NCBI GenBank assembly: GCA_964562985.1
Contig: CAZLWE010000001.1
Span: forward strand, 107,341 to 171,340
Length of the DNA stretch: 64,000 nt
Direction: 5' to 3'
DNA from: SHLQ01 sp964562985
GTDB lineage: Bacteria; Actinomycetota; Acidimicrobiia; Acidimicrobiales; SHLQ01
The position numbers were made by a program, and so were the translations under genes. This document shows, in pieces, positions 49,883 through 57,807 of this stretch (its first letter is position 1; each line of letters begins with the position of its first letter). The notes beneath the pieces were generated by a model. The model had not been told where the DNA came from. It made no database searches and was given only the letters and a program-made list of their open reading frames with translations.

Positions 49883-50907
49883 TGCGGTCCCCCATCGGTT
49901 GACACGGGCTCCGACGTTGCACTGCTGGAGAGCAGGTCGACCGGACCGGTAAATGGCGCTTCGGGGCCGAGAGCGGAGCGATCGACGGAGAAGTCGAATA
50001 CGTCGAAGCGGTTGTAGTGGCCGGTGATGTTGTGCATCTGGGTGGGCTGCACGCAGCGGGACAGGTCGATCTCGGCGTACGCGATGCCCTCGACATCGAT
50101 GAGTGAGTCACCGACGACCGACCCGTCGGGTCCAATGGTTCCGCTCCATGCGGCTCGCGATCGATTGAACATCGCTTCGGACTCGGGAGCCACACTCACC
50201 ATGGCCTCGATGATCTCGTCGGAGAGCGCCGCACATGCCGTGACGTTGAAGAGCTTGCCTTCGAAGGCGTGGGCGGCCGAACGGGTTTGGATCGCGGTGA
50301 CCATGTCGTAGTCGGCTGGCGCTGTTGGGAGCGCAATGTAGGCAGAAACGTGGATGAGTTCGCCTTGTTCGAGCAGCGAGAACCGCGCCAACGTGTTGGT
50401 GTTTTCGCCGCACGCCAGTGCCCCTAGCGGGCCGAGCTTCGTGTCGTGCACGACCAGACTGGACCCGTCACCGCCGGTCCAGGTGAGTTTTTCGGCCCAG
50501 GTGGGAACGAGTTTGCGGTGTCGGCCGATCAGCCTCCCGCGGTCGTCGATGGTGAGCACCGTGTTGAAGAGCGTGCCAGCCCCGATGGTCGAGCGTTCAT
50601 TGATACCGAGCACGACATGCACGCCGTGTCGAGCCGCAGCCTCAGCCACAAGTCGAACCTCGGGCCCCGTCGCAGAGACGGACACGTCGTGCAGCCGGTG
50701 GAACCACTCACTGCCCTCGATGGGGTTGAGGATCCAATTCCAGTACGGATAGCCGGGGATGAACACCTCGGGAAACGCGATGAGTTGCGCGCCGTTGCCC
50801 GCCGCCTCGTCGATCAGGTCGACGGCCTTTTGCGCGCTCGCTTGTGCGTCGAGAAATACTGGAGCCGCCTGTACTGCAGCGGCAATGAAGGGTTCTGTTT
50901 CACGCAT
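49879..50907 (-). CDS. Nitrilase (carbon–nitrogen hydrolase)
   Basis: 342 residues from METEPF-type start at 50907 (MRETEPFIAAAV). The triad is Glu47 (AFPEVFIPGYPYW), Lys132 (RHRKLVPTWAEK) and Cys166 (ACGENTNTLARF). The CGENTN context is that of true nitrilases rather than amidases. It would turn a nitrile into a carboxylate and ammonia. Overlaps of 8 bases with the P450 gene and 4 with the dioxygenase gene show a tightly coupled operon. Confidence 0.88.
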   Translation of the reverse strand: MRETEPFIAAAVQAAPVFLDAQASAQKAVDLIDEAAGNGAQLIAFPEVFIPGYPYWNWILNPIEGSEWFHRLHDVSVSATGPEVRLVAEAAARHGVHVVLGINERSTIGAGTLFNTVLTIDDRGRLIGRHRKLVPTWAEKLTWTGGDGSSLVVHDTKLGPLGALACGENTNTLARFSLLEQGELIHVSAYIALPTAPADYDMVTAIQTRSAAHAFEGKLFNVTACAALSDEIIEAMVSVAPESEAMFNRSRAAWSGTIGPDGSVVGDSLIDVEGIAYAEIDLSRCVQPTQMHNITGHYNRFDVFDFSVDRSALGPEAPFTGPVDLLSSSATSEPVSTDGGPQ

Positions 50908-52156
50908 GGAAGATGACCTTTGATTCATTGATTCCGTTGATGTGGTTACTGCGAAGACGCACCGGCGGCGATACCTGTTCAATGCGCGACACCCGGGAGC
51001 GTAGCTCGTCTAAGAACACCCGTACCTGGAGCCGCGCGACATGGGCACCGAGACAGAAGTGCGGGCCACCTCGCCCGAACGCAATCTGTTCATTGGGGGC
51101 GCGGTCGATGATGAACTCGTTCGGGTTTTCGAAAACTGCCTCATCACGGTTGGCTGATACGTAGTACATCGCCACCTTGTCGCCTTTGGCGATGTGTGCC
51201 CCGTTGAGTTCGACGTCGACGGTCGCAATTCGGCGCACGAAGTGCACGGCACTCGCCCAACGCAATACCTCATCGGCGGCGACGAAGCTATCGAGGTCAT
51301 CGTCGACGAAACGACGCCATTCCTCTGGGTTGGCGGCGAGTGCCGAGATGCCATGGCTAAGCGTGTGTCGGGTCGTTTCATTGCCCGCTACGACCAGCAT
51401 GAGGAAGTAATTGCAGAACTCTGCGTCGGTGAGCGGTTCGCCATCGGCCATCCCCAACGCAAGCGCGGTGGTCACGTCAACTTGTGGCGACGCTGTGCGG
51501 TCGTCGCGGAGCTTGCGCCCAAGCTCGAAGGCTTCGAGCGAGGCCGGATGACCAAAGGGAAGCATGCGTCGCTCTTCGAGAGGCACCGCCTCGACGAGAG
51601 GGTCGATGAAATTCGGGTCGTCGGAGCCGATCAGCGAGTCGCTCCAGCGGATCATGTCGTTGCGTCGGTCGTCAGGAACGCCGAGCAGACGGCACAACGT
51701 AAGAATCGGGAGTTGTTTGGTTAGCTCAGAGACGATGTCGACCTCACCACCGGTGATCACCGAATCGATGAGCTGTCCAGCAGTGGTGCGCACGAAGTCC
51801 TCAAACTTACCGACGGCTCGTGGAGTGAAGTCCCGCGAGGTCACCTTGCGCATCATGGTGTGTTGGGGCGGATCCATCTCCAGCAACGTTCGGCGAGCAT
51901 CGTTTTGTTCGTCATCAAAGTCGTCCAGCGAGATCACGCCGTTGCGGGAGGAAAAGGTGGCGGTGTCGCGGCTCACGGTGACTACGTCGTGGTGGGAAGT
52001 GACCGCCCAAAACCCGCGATGGCCGTCATGGCGTTCATTCCACGCAACCGGTGTTGTCGTCCGTAACCGTTCGAACTCGCGATATGGCGGCGCAACATGC
52101 CAATGATCCGGATCGGAGAGATCGATTGATGTGACTTCTTTTTCTCCGAAACCCAT
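50900..52156 (-). CDS. Cytochrome P450
   Basis: 418 residues, soluble bacterial size. The I-helix motif is AGNETTR (257–263), the ExxR motif is EVLR, and the heme-binding loop is FGRGGPHFCLG with Cys368. The N-terminal FWAVTSHHDVVTVSRD resembles actinobacterial CYP125/142-like enzymes. It is first in the operon; the ferredoxin and reductase encoded at 57.8–59.2 kb are probable electron donors. Substrate unknown. Confidence 0.92.
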   Translation of the reverse strand: MGFGEKEVTSIDLSDPDHWHVAPPYREFERLRTTTPVAWNERHDGHRGFWAVTSHHDVVTVSRDTATFSSRNGVISLDDFDDEQNDARRTLLEMDPPQHTMMRKVTSRDFTPRAVGKFEDFVRTTAGQLIDSVITGGEVDIVSELTKQLPILTLCRLLGVPDDRRNDMIRWSDSLIGSDDPNFIDPLVEAVPLEERRMLPFGHPASLEAFELGRKLRDDRTASPQVDVTTALALGMADGEPLTDAEFCNYFLMLVVAGNETTRHTLSHGISALAANPEEWRRFVDDDLDSFVAADEVLRWASAVHFVRRIATVDVELNGAHIAKGDKVAMYYVSANRDEAVFENPNEFIIDRAPNEQIAFGRGGPHFCLGAHVARLQVRVFLDELRSRVSRIEQVSPPVRLRSNHINGINESKVIFHA

Positions 52157-52355
52157 GATTCATATCTAACGCCATTTTGACGACCGATGCAAATGCGTCG
52201 CATCACACTACCTTTTCGATTTGTGTCGAGCATCCGTACATGTGCCCAAATTCAATAGGCTTCATCAGGTTCAGCCAGCTGAGCAAGCTTTCGACCTGAT
52301 CGAATTTGCACTCGCCTCTGTTGTGACTCGTCAATTTCGCGGCATATAGTTTCCT
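52157..52355. promoter_or_regulatory. Divergent promoter region of the catabolic operons
   Basis: A 199-bp gap between the P450 and hydrolase genes. It holds the imperfect palindrome GATGC-(9)-GCATC near 52185 but no clear sigma-70 elements; the AT-richer composition fits promoters for both directions. Confidence 0.4.
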
Positions 52356-53153
52356 ATGGCTTCTCGCGAACCGATTGACCACACAGGCGGCACTGTCTCC
52401 TGGCGCGAAGCAGGCGACGGTGCCCCGGTGATATTTCTGCATGGATTGGGCGGGACCAGGTCCGCTTGGGGCCCGCAATTGCGCGGATTGTCCGACCAAT
52501 TTCGCTGTATTGCCTGGGACATGCCGGGCTATGGCGACAGCGCTCCCCTCGAACCGCTCACCTATGCAGGAATCGCGGACTCCTTGGTCGCATTGATGGA
52601 CGAGCTCGAACTCGACGCACCGGACTTAGTCGGGTTGTCCTTCGGTGGGATGCACGCACTGCACACCGCGATTGCCCACCCCGATCGCGTCGGCCGGCTT
52701 GTACTCGCGGATTCAAGCCCAGCCTTTGGAATGGATGGCACCACACGCGAGGACTGGACGGCCGCGCGCCTTGCGCCCCTCGATCGCGGCGAAACACCCG
52801 CTGACGCCGCCGAGTTAGTGGTCGATATGATCACCGCCACTCCCCTCACCGGAGAGATCCGCGCCGAGACCATCGCCGCATTCGGCGAAATTAGCGCTCG
52901 CGGATTCCGCGCTGCCGTCGACTGCCTTCCCACCAATGACGTTCGCGAAATGCTCGCCGACATAGAACACGAAACTCTCGTGATCGTGGGCGAACTCGAT
53001 GAAGAAACGCCGGTTAGCTACGCCAAAGTGCTCAGCGATGGAATGCCGAACGCCGAGCTGGTGATACTCGATGGCGTAGGGCATCTAAGCCCCGCTGAAG
53101 ACCCTGAACGATTCAATGACCAAGTCCGCCGGTTTTTGCAACCGGTACGATGA
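52356..53153 (+). CDS. Alpha/beta hydrolase, N-formylmaleamate-deformylase-like
   Basis: 265 residues. The oxyanion motif is HGLGG, the nucleophile Ser95 lies in GLSFGG, the acid is Asp in VGELDEETP and the base is His in GVGHLSP. General similarity is to PcaD/NicD hydrolases. Because it shares an operon with a NicX-like dioxygenase, whose product is N-formylmaleamate, a NicD-like deformylase role is suggested. Sequence alone does not separate this from an enol-lactonase or esterase. Confidence 0.7.
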   Translation: MASREPIDHTGGTVSWREAGDGAPVIFLHGLGGTRSAWGPQLRGLSDQFRCIAWDMPGYGDSAPLEPLTYAGIADSLVALMDELELDAPDLVGLSFGGMHALHTAIAHPDRVGRLVLADSSPAFGMDGTTREDWTAARLAPLDRGETPADAAELVVDMITATPLTGEIRAETIAAFGEISARGFRAAVDCLPTNDVREMLADIEHETLVIVGELDEETPVSYAKVLSDGMPNAELVILDGVGHLSPAEDPERFNDQVRRFLQPVR

Positions 53154-54337
53154 AAGACGAAACTATGAACGACATCAAGACCCCAGAGCGCATGGCAATC
53201 GTGGAGAAAATGGCCGAACTTGGCCCGCTCTTCGCCAAACGCGCAGACGACATCGATACCAATGCGGAGTTCCCCTACGAGAACTGGGCGGACCTCAGGG
53301 CAGCTGGGCTATTGGGCATCGTTATCCCGAAGAGCCACGGTGGCCTCGGCGGCGACTTTGTTGCATACGCCCTCGCATCTGAAGAGCTTGCCAAGCACTG
53401 TGCGTCCACCGCCCTCACCTTCAACATGCACGTCGCAACGACACTGCTCGTGGGCGAGGTTGCGGGCTCGCTTGGCCTTGAGGGCGACGAGCTCGCCTTC
53501 CTCGAAGCCCGCCGCGAGATCCTGTACAAGGGGATTGTTGAAGACGGCCACATCCACAGCCAGCCATTCTCTGAGGGCCTCGCTGCCGGTGCTACTGCGG
53601 GCTATGCAACACGAGCTGTACCGGTCGACGGAGGGTTCCTCGTTACCGGCAAGAAGATCTTCGCTTCGCTTAGCGGAGCTTCCACGTTCCACAACGTGCT
53701 TTGCCAGGTAGAGGGCGAAGACGAGCTTCGACTCCTCGGCATTCCCCACGAAGGCGAGGGCGTCACGATCGAAGGCGAATGGGACCCACTTGGCATGCGA
53801 GGCACCGATTCACGCAACCTCGTGATGGACAAGGTGTTTGTGGCCGCCGAGCACGAATGGCTCCCACCGGGCGTCTTCAACCAGGCAGCTAACCGTTGGC
53901 ACTACTTCTACATGACGCTCTCGTTCTCCTACCTCGGCCTTATGGGCGGCATCATGGAGTTCACCGAGAACTACCTCAAGTCCAGCAGCCGCCGCGACCA
54001 CCCGATCAAGCAGCAGGGTTGGGCCGAGATGAACATCAAGTACGAACAAGCTCAGGCGCTGTGTTACCGCACGCTCAGCGAAGTGAGTGTCGACCCATCA
54101 CAGGCGCAGATCACACGGGCATGGGCCAGCCTTGTCACCACCATGGAAGGCTGCCCCGACATTGCCTCCACTGCAATCCGGGTGTGTGGCGGCCGTTCGT
54201 TGCTTCGCCCCAGCTACATCGAGCGGGCGTACCGCGATGCCCGCTGTGGCGCAACGATGCTTCCGTGGAGTGTCGAGGTCTGCCTGCAGCGTCTCGGCGC
54301 CGTGCGCTTGTACGACAACGAAGCAGTTGGCAACTAA
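53150..54337 (+). CDS. Acyl-CoA-dehydrogenase-fold flavoprotein, atypical active site
   Basis: 395 residues, starting with the ATG that overlaps the previous stop. The fold is clear from FPYENWADLRAAGLLG, PKSHGGLGGDF, GFLVTGKKIFAS, DPLGMRGTDSRN and RVCGGRSLLR. At the position of the catalytic Glu (YEGT in medium-chain enzymes) it reads ATMLPWSVE, so the usual base is missing. Such changes occur in flavin monooxygenases of this fold. The role may be ring hydroxylation rather than CoA-ester dehydrogenation. The downstream stop overlaps the NicX-like start (TAATG). Confidence 0.75.
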   Translation: MKDETMNDIKTPERMAIVEKMAELGPLFAKRADDIDTNAEFPYENWADLRAAGLLGIVIPKSHGGLGGDFVAYALASEELAKHCASTALTFNMHVATTLLVGEVAGSLGLEGDELAFLEARREILYKGIVEDGHIHSQPFSEGLAAGATAGYATRAVPVDGGFLVTGKKIFASLSGASTFHNVLCQVEGEDELRLLGIPHEGEGVTIEGEWDPLGMRGTDSRNLVMDKVFVAAEHEWLPPGVFNQAANRWHYFYMTLSFSYLGLMGGIMEFTENYLKSSSRRDHPIKQQGWAEMNIKYEQAQALCYRTLSEVSVDPSQAQITRAWASLVTTMEGCPDIASTAIRVCGGRSLLRPSYIERAYRDARCGATMLPWSVEVCLQRLGAVRLYDNEAVGN

Positions 54338-55380
54338 TGAGCGATCATGCGGAGTGGCGATGGGTGAAGCGCTACGCCGAACAGTTCAACGCATGTGAAG
54401 TCAAAGAGGGCGAAGTCGCCGTCCTCCTTCATGAGGCAGCGAGTAGCCCCAAGATCGTCGAGACGGCGCGCATGGCTCTTGAGATGGTCGGCGCGGCTGT
54501 CGCCGACGTGCGCATGCCTACGCCCGCAAACCCTGGCCCGTTACCGATTCGTTCGACGGGCGCATCACAAGCGCTTGCCGGCCATCGAGCCGCCGTTGCG
54601 GCGTGCGCCACCGCCGACTTTGTCGTCGATTGCACCGCCGAAGGCCTCCTGCACGCCCCCGAGCTGGGCCAGATCTTGGAGGGCGGCGCCCGCATCCTCA
54701 TGATCTCGGCCGAGCACCCCGAAAACGCCGAACGCTGGGCCCACGATCCGAGCTTCAAAGACAAGGTCGATCACGGAGTGGGCCTTATCAAGGCAGCGTC
54801 GCAGATGACGATCACGTCAGAGGCCGGAACCGACCTCACCGTCGATCTCACCGATGCCTTCCGTGCCGGATCATACGGTTGGTGCACCGAACCCGGCTCT
54901 ATTGCTCACTGGCCTGGTGGCCTGGTGCTCGCCTTCCCCGCCGCCAACACGGTGAACGGCACGGTCGTGCTCGCCCCCGGCGACATCAACCTGACCTTCA
55001 ACGAATATCTTCGTGAAGCAATCACACTCACGCTCGAGAACGACTACGTCGTCGATATTGCTGGTGAGAGCCACGACGCCGAACTCATGCGTTCCTACCT
55101 TGCGGCCTTCGAAGAACCCGAGGCCTACGCCATCAGCCATATTGGTTGGGGCATGAATCCCGCCGCACGCTGGGAGGCGCTCGCAATGTGGGACAAGTCA
55201 GCGCTCAACGGAACCGAACTACGGGCCTTTGCAGGCAACGTCGTGTTCTCGACCGGAGCCAATGAAGTCGCCGGCCGGTTCTGCCGGGGCCACTTCGATC
55301 TACCGATGCGTAGCTGCACCGTCGCCCTCGACGGCGATGTTGTGGTCGACGCCGGAACCCTGCGTCAAGACCTGCGCTAA
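54337..55380 (+). CDS. 2,5-dihydroxypyridine 5,6-dioxygenase-like (NicX family)
   Basis: 347 residues, close to NicX in length. Iron ligands match: His268 (ISHIGWG), His319 and Asp321 (GHFDLP); the proposed base His106 lies in LLHAPEL. Further landmarks are EPGSIAHWPGG and VFSTGANEVAG. NicX opens 2,5-dihydroxypyridine to N-formylmaleamate in nicotinate degradation. The ATG overlaps the preceding stop, which excludes the longer frame starting at 53896. Neighbouring NicD-like and NicE-like genes support the assignment; a variant substrate is possible. Confidence 0.82.
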   Translation: MSDHAEWRWVKRYAEQFNACEVKEGEVAVLLHEAASSPKIVETARMALEMVGAAVADVRMPTPANPGPLPIRSTGASQALAGHRAAVAACATADFVVDCTAEGLLHAPELGQILEGGARILMISAEHPENAERWAHDPSFKDKVDHGVGLIKAASQMTITSEAGTDLTVDLTDAFRAGSYGWCTEPGSIAHWPGGLVLAFPAANTVNGTVVLAPGDINLTFNEYLREAITLTLENDYVVDIAGESHDAELMRSYLAAFEEPEAYAISHIGWGMNPAARWEALAMWDKSALNGTELRAFAGNVVFSTGANEVAGRFCRGHFDLPMRSCTVALDGDVVVDAGTLRQDLR

Positions 55381-55420
55381 CCAATACCCGCCGGGTCGGC
55401 GAGCGAAAACGTCAGCCGTG

Positions 55421-56272
55421 CTACTCGTCGGTCGTTGCGACGGTCACGAAGTGACGCCAGGCTCCCGGTCGCAATTCGTTGGAGATTCGCCCAAACGTTT
55501 CGCGGGCTTCGGTCGCCCGCCAGTCTCCAGGAACGTACCGATCCGGAATTCCGGGATCGATAAATGGCAATTCTCGCCAGGCGTGCACGTGGTGTACGTA
55601 CCGAACGAAGGCAGCTTCGTCGTCAGCGGGCGCTGCGCCTACCTCAAGCGCGGCAGCACTCGCTAAATAGTCACGGTAGGCGTGATCGATCATTGGCAGG
55701 TCCCATGCGGACGCGACGACTTGCTCCATCTGCATAAAGCCGATGTGCTGGGATTGCCACAAGTCGATGTAGCCGACCAGCTCTGCTCGCTCGAGTGCCC
55801 GGACCGTTTCGTCAAGGATCGAGGCGGGAGCGATCATCAATCCGCCGGAGAGTTGGCCAAAGCCCAGGTCCCGAAGCCGTGCACGGATCTGGTACCGAAC
55901 CCTGCGCTCATCTTCTGGCACCGTAAACGCAGCGAGAACCCACAGATCATCGGGACGCCACGGCGAACCCTTCATGATCCGCTCGGTGCCGTCCGCGAAC
56001 CATTCCTCGGATCCGGGCGTGAGTGCGTAACCGCGGGCCGACCCACGGCTGATCGCCTCGATCTCGCCTTGACGCTTCATCCGTGACAACGCAGAGCGCC
56101 CGGATGTCTCGGCGACGCCCAGACTTCCCAATAAGGCCAATAGGTCCGCAACCGCAACCCATCCGCCGTAGTCCCGCACGAACGACCCAAAGAGATCCAA
56201 AATATGATCGCGCGGCCCCGGTGCAACGTGTGGTGCACGAGGCGATGCCGTTTTCGTTTGATTCTCGCTCAC
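55421..56272 (-). CDS. Second PaaX-family regulator
   Basis: 283 residues from a GTG at 56272 (VSENQTKTASPRA), the typical PaaX size. Longer frames lack support. The winged helix region reads SFVRDYGGWVAVADLLALLG and SGRSALSRMKRQGEIE; the PaaX core has WRPDDLWVLAAFTVPE and the C-terminal domain ends GAWRHFVTVA. It sits at the centre of the island, convergent with the nicX-like gene and divergent from the GS-like gene. Control of the island by an aromatic CoA ester or related ligand is plausible. Confidence 0.85.
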   Translation of the reverse strand: MSENQTKTASPRAPHVAPGPRDHILDLFGSFVRDYGGWVAVADLLALLGSLGVAETSGRSALSRMKRQGEIEAISRGSARGYALTPGSEEWFADGTERIMKGSPWRPDDLWVLAAFTVPEDERRVRYQIRARLRDLGFGQLSGGLMIAPASILDETVRALERAELVGYIDLWQSQHIGFMQMEQVVASAWDLPMIDHAYRDYLASAAALEVGAAPADDEAAFVRYVHHVHAWRELPFIDPGIPDRYVPGDWRATEARETFGRISNELRPGAWRHFVTVATTDE

Positions 56273-56360
56273 TGCACATCCACCATCGCGCAATAGTGGC
56301 GATGCAAGCGAACCCAACTGCGGCCCATATGTAAGGATCTTGAGCAGGCGTAGACAGTCA

Positions 56361-56372
56361 TTCGGTACCGAA
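56361..56372. promoter_or_regulatory. Perfect 12-bp palindrome in the paaX2/GS-like divergent promoter
   Basis: TTCGGTACCGAA is perfectly palindromic and lies 50 bases before the GS-like start and about 90 before the regulator start. It is a candidate operator for the PaaX-type regulator. Confidence 0.4.
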
Positions 56373-56422
56373 CTAATTTGGTAAGCGTTCAAGACCTCAC
56401 CAAGTATCAGCCAGGAGACCCC

Positions 56423-57751
56423 ATGTCTGAGGACCCATACGCCGAGTACCGACGAATCCGAATGCTGTGGCCGGATCACTTCGGACTGGCCCGGGGCAAG
56501 TACCTACCCTCCTCGCTTGCGGCCAAGGGCTCGGCATTTTGCGTCACGACATTCGGGCTGACCTACGACCGCGACATCATCCCAGCGGAGGGCGGCTACC
56601 TGCTCGAGGGACTCAAGGACGTACACGGAACACCCGTGGCTTCCACGCTTCGACCTTCATGGGAGGACCCAACGATCGGCGTGTGCGTTTCGGATCTGAC
56701 ATTGGACCACAAGCCCTATGACGTTTCAGCACGCTCGACATTGCAGAGAGCGCTCGACGATTGGACCGAACTTGGGTACTCGGTGAAGCTCGGTATCGAG
56801 TTGGAGGGGTACCTCCTCGAACCGAACGGCGAAGGTGGTTGGCAGAAATACAACAACCCACGGTCGATGGTGTACGGAACCGGATCGCTTGGCGATCCGT
56901 CAGGCTTTATGACCGCGGTCCTCGATGCAGCCGACGTCAGCGGATTCAACGTCGAATCGGCAAACGTCGAATTCGACGAGTCGCAATTCGAATTCACCCT
57001 CCGCTATGACGACGCGATGGCAATGGCTGACGACAGCTTTATGTTCCGAACGATGGTTCGTGAGGTCGCGCTCGGCATGGGGCTCGACTTCACCTTCCTT
57101 GGCAAGCCCTTCCCGACCGTTTCAGGCTCGGGCCTGCATTACAACTTCAGCCTGGTCGGACCCGACGGTGAACTCGCGCTTGCCGATGACTCGACCGATA
57201 CGGGCGCCAGCGCACTCGCCATGCAGTGCCTGGCCGGGCTCGTCCAGCACCACAACGCACTCGCTGCCATCTGCGCACCGACCATCAACGCCTTCCGGCG
57301 CCTCCAGCCCGGCACCCTCGCTGGCTGCTGGGCGAATTGGGGTGTCGACCATCGCAACGTCACGTCGCGCCTACCTGCGGACGGTGGCTCAGCGATGCGC
57401 ATTGAGCATCGACTTGCCGATGGCGCTGTCAACGTGCACCTCGGCGCTGCCGCTGTCCTTCAGGCAGCGCGACTCGGCGTGGCGAACGCGCTGGAGACCC
57501 CGCCGCAGTACACCGGCGATGGCTTCGAAGACGGAGGCGAAGGCGTCGGCCGTTGCGCGACAACGCTTGCCGGCGCACTCGACGATCTTGAAGCGGACGC
57601 CGCGCTCGTCGAAGCTGTCGGTGCCAACATCGTGTCGAACTTCGTCACCCACAAGCGCAACGAGGTCGAGGTATTCGAGGCCTCGGGAGCCCAAGTCGAT
57701 GGCGACGAGCTCAGCGATTGGGAAATCATCCGGTACCTGCCATACCACTAG
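56423..57751 (+). CDS. Glutamine-synthetase-like ligase (probable gamma-glutamyl-amine/amide synthetase)
   Basis: 442 residues from the ATG at 56423 (GGAG five bases upstream). GS landmarks are present: IELEGYLLE, NVEFDESQFEF (metal and glutamate site), GSGLHYNFSL, NAFRRLQPG and AMRIEHRLADG. The usual NPY after RxExR..D reads NVH, a departure from housekeeping GlnA. Catabolic homologues glutamylate amines such as aniline, isopropylamine or putrescine. Its place between a PaaX regulator and the ferredoxin-reductase gene suggests such a role. Confidence 0.8.
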   Translation: MSEDPYAEYRRIRMLWPDHFGLARGKYLPSSLAAKGSAFCVTTFGLTYDRDIIPAEGGYLLEGLKDVHGTPVASTLRPSWEDPTIGVCVSDLTLDHKPYDVSARSTLQRALDDWTELGYSVKLGIELEGYLLEPNGEGGWQKYNNPRSMVYGTGSLGDPSGFMTAVLDAADVSGFNVESANVEFDESQFEFTLRYDDAMAMADDSFMFRTMVREVALGMGLDFTFLGKPFPTVSGSGLHYNFSLVGPDGELALADDSTDTGASALAMQCLAGLVQHHNALAAICAPTINAFRRLQPGTLAGCWANWGVDHRNVTSRLPADGGSAMRIEHRLADGAVNVHLGAAAVLQAARLGVANALETPPQYTGDGFEDGGEGVGRCATTLAGALDDLEADAALVEAVGANIVSNFVTHKRNEVEVFEASGAQVDGDELSDWEIIRYLPYH

Positions 57752-57807
57752 AGGGTCGCGCCAACCGGCTTCGGCCCACTCAGCTGCAATAGGGGTCTTG
57801 GCTGGCC

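Noticed and set aside
53896..54336. Long N-terminal extension of the NicX-like protein
   Set aside because: It is out-of-frame shadow of the acyl-CoA-dehydrogenase-like gene; the ATG at 54337 gives the family length.
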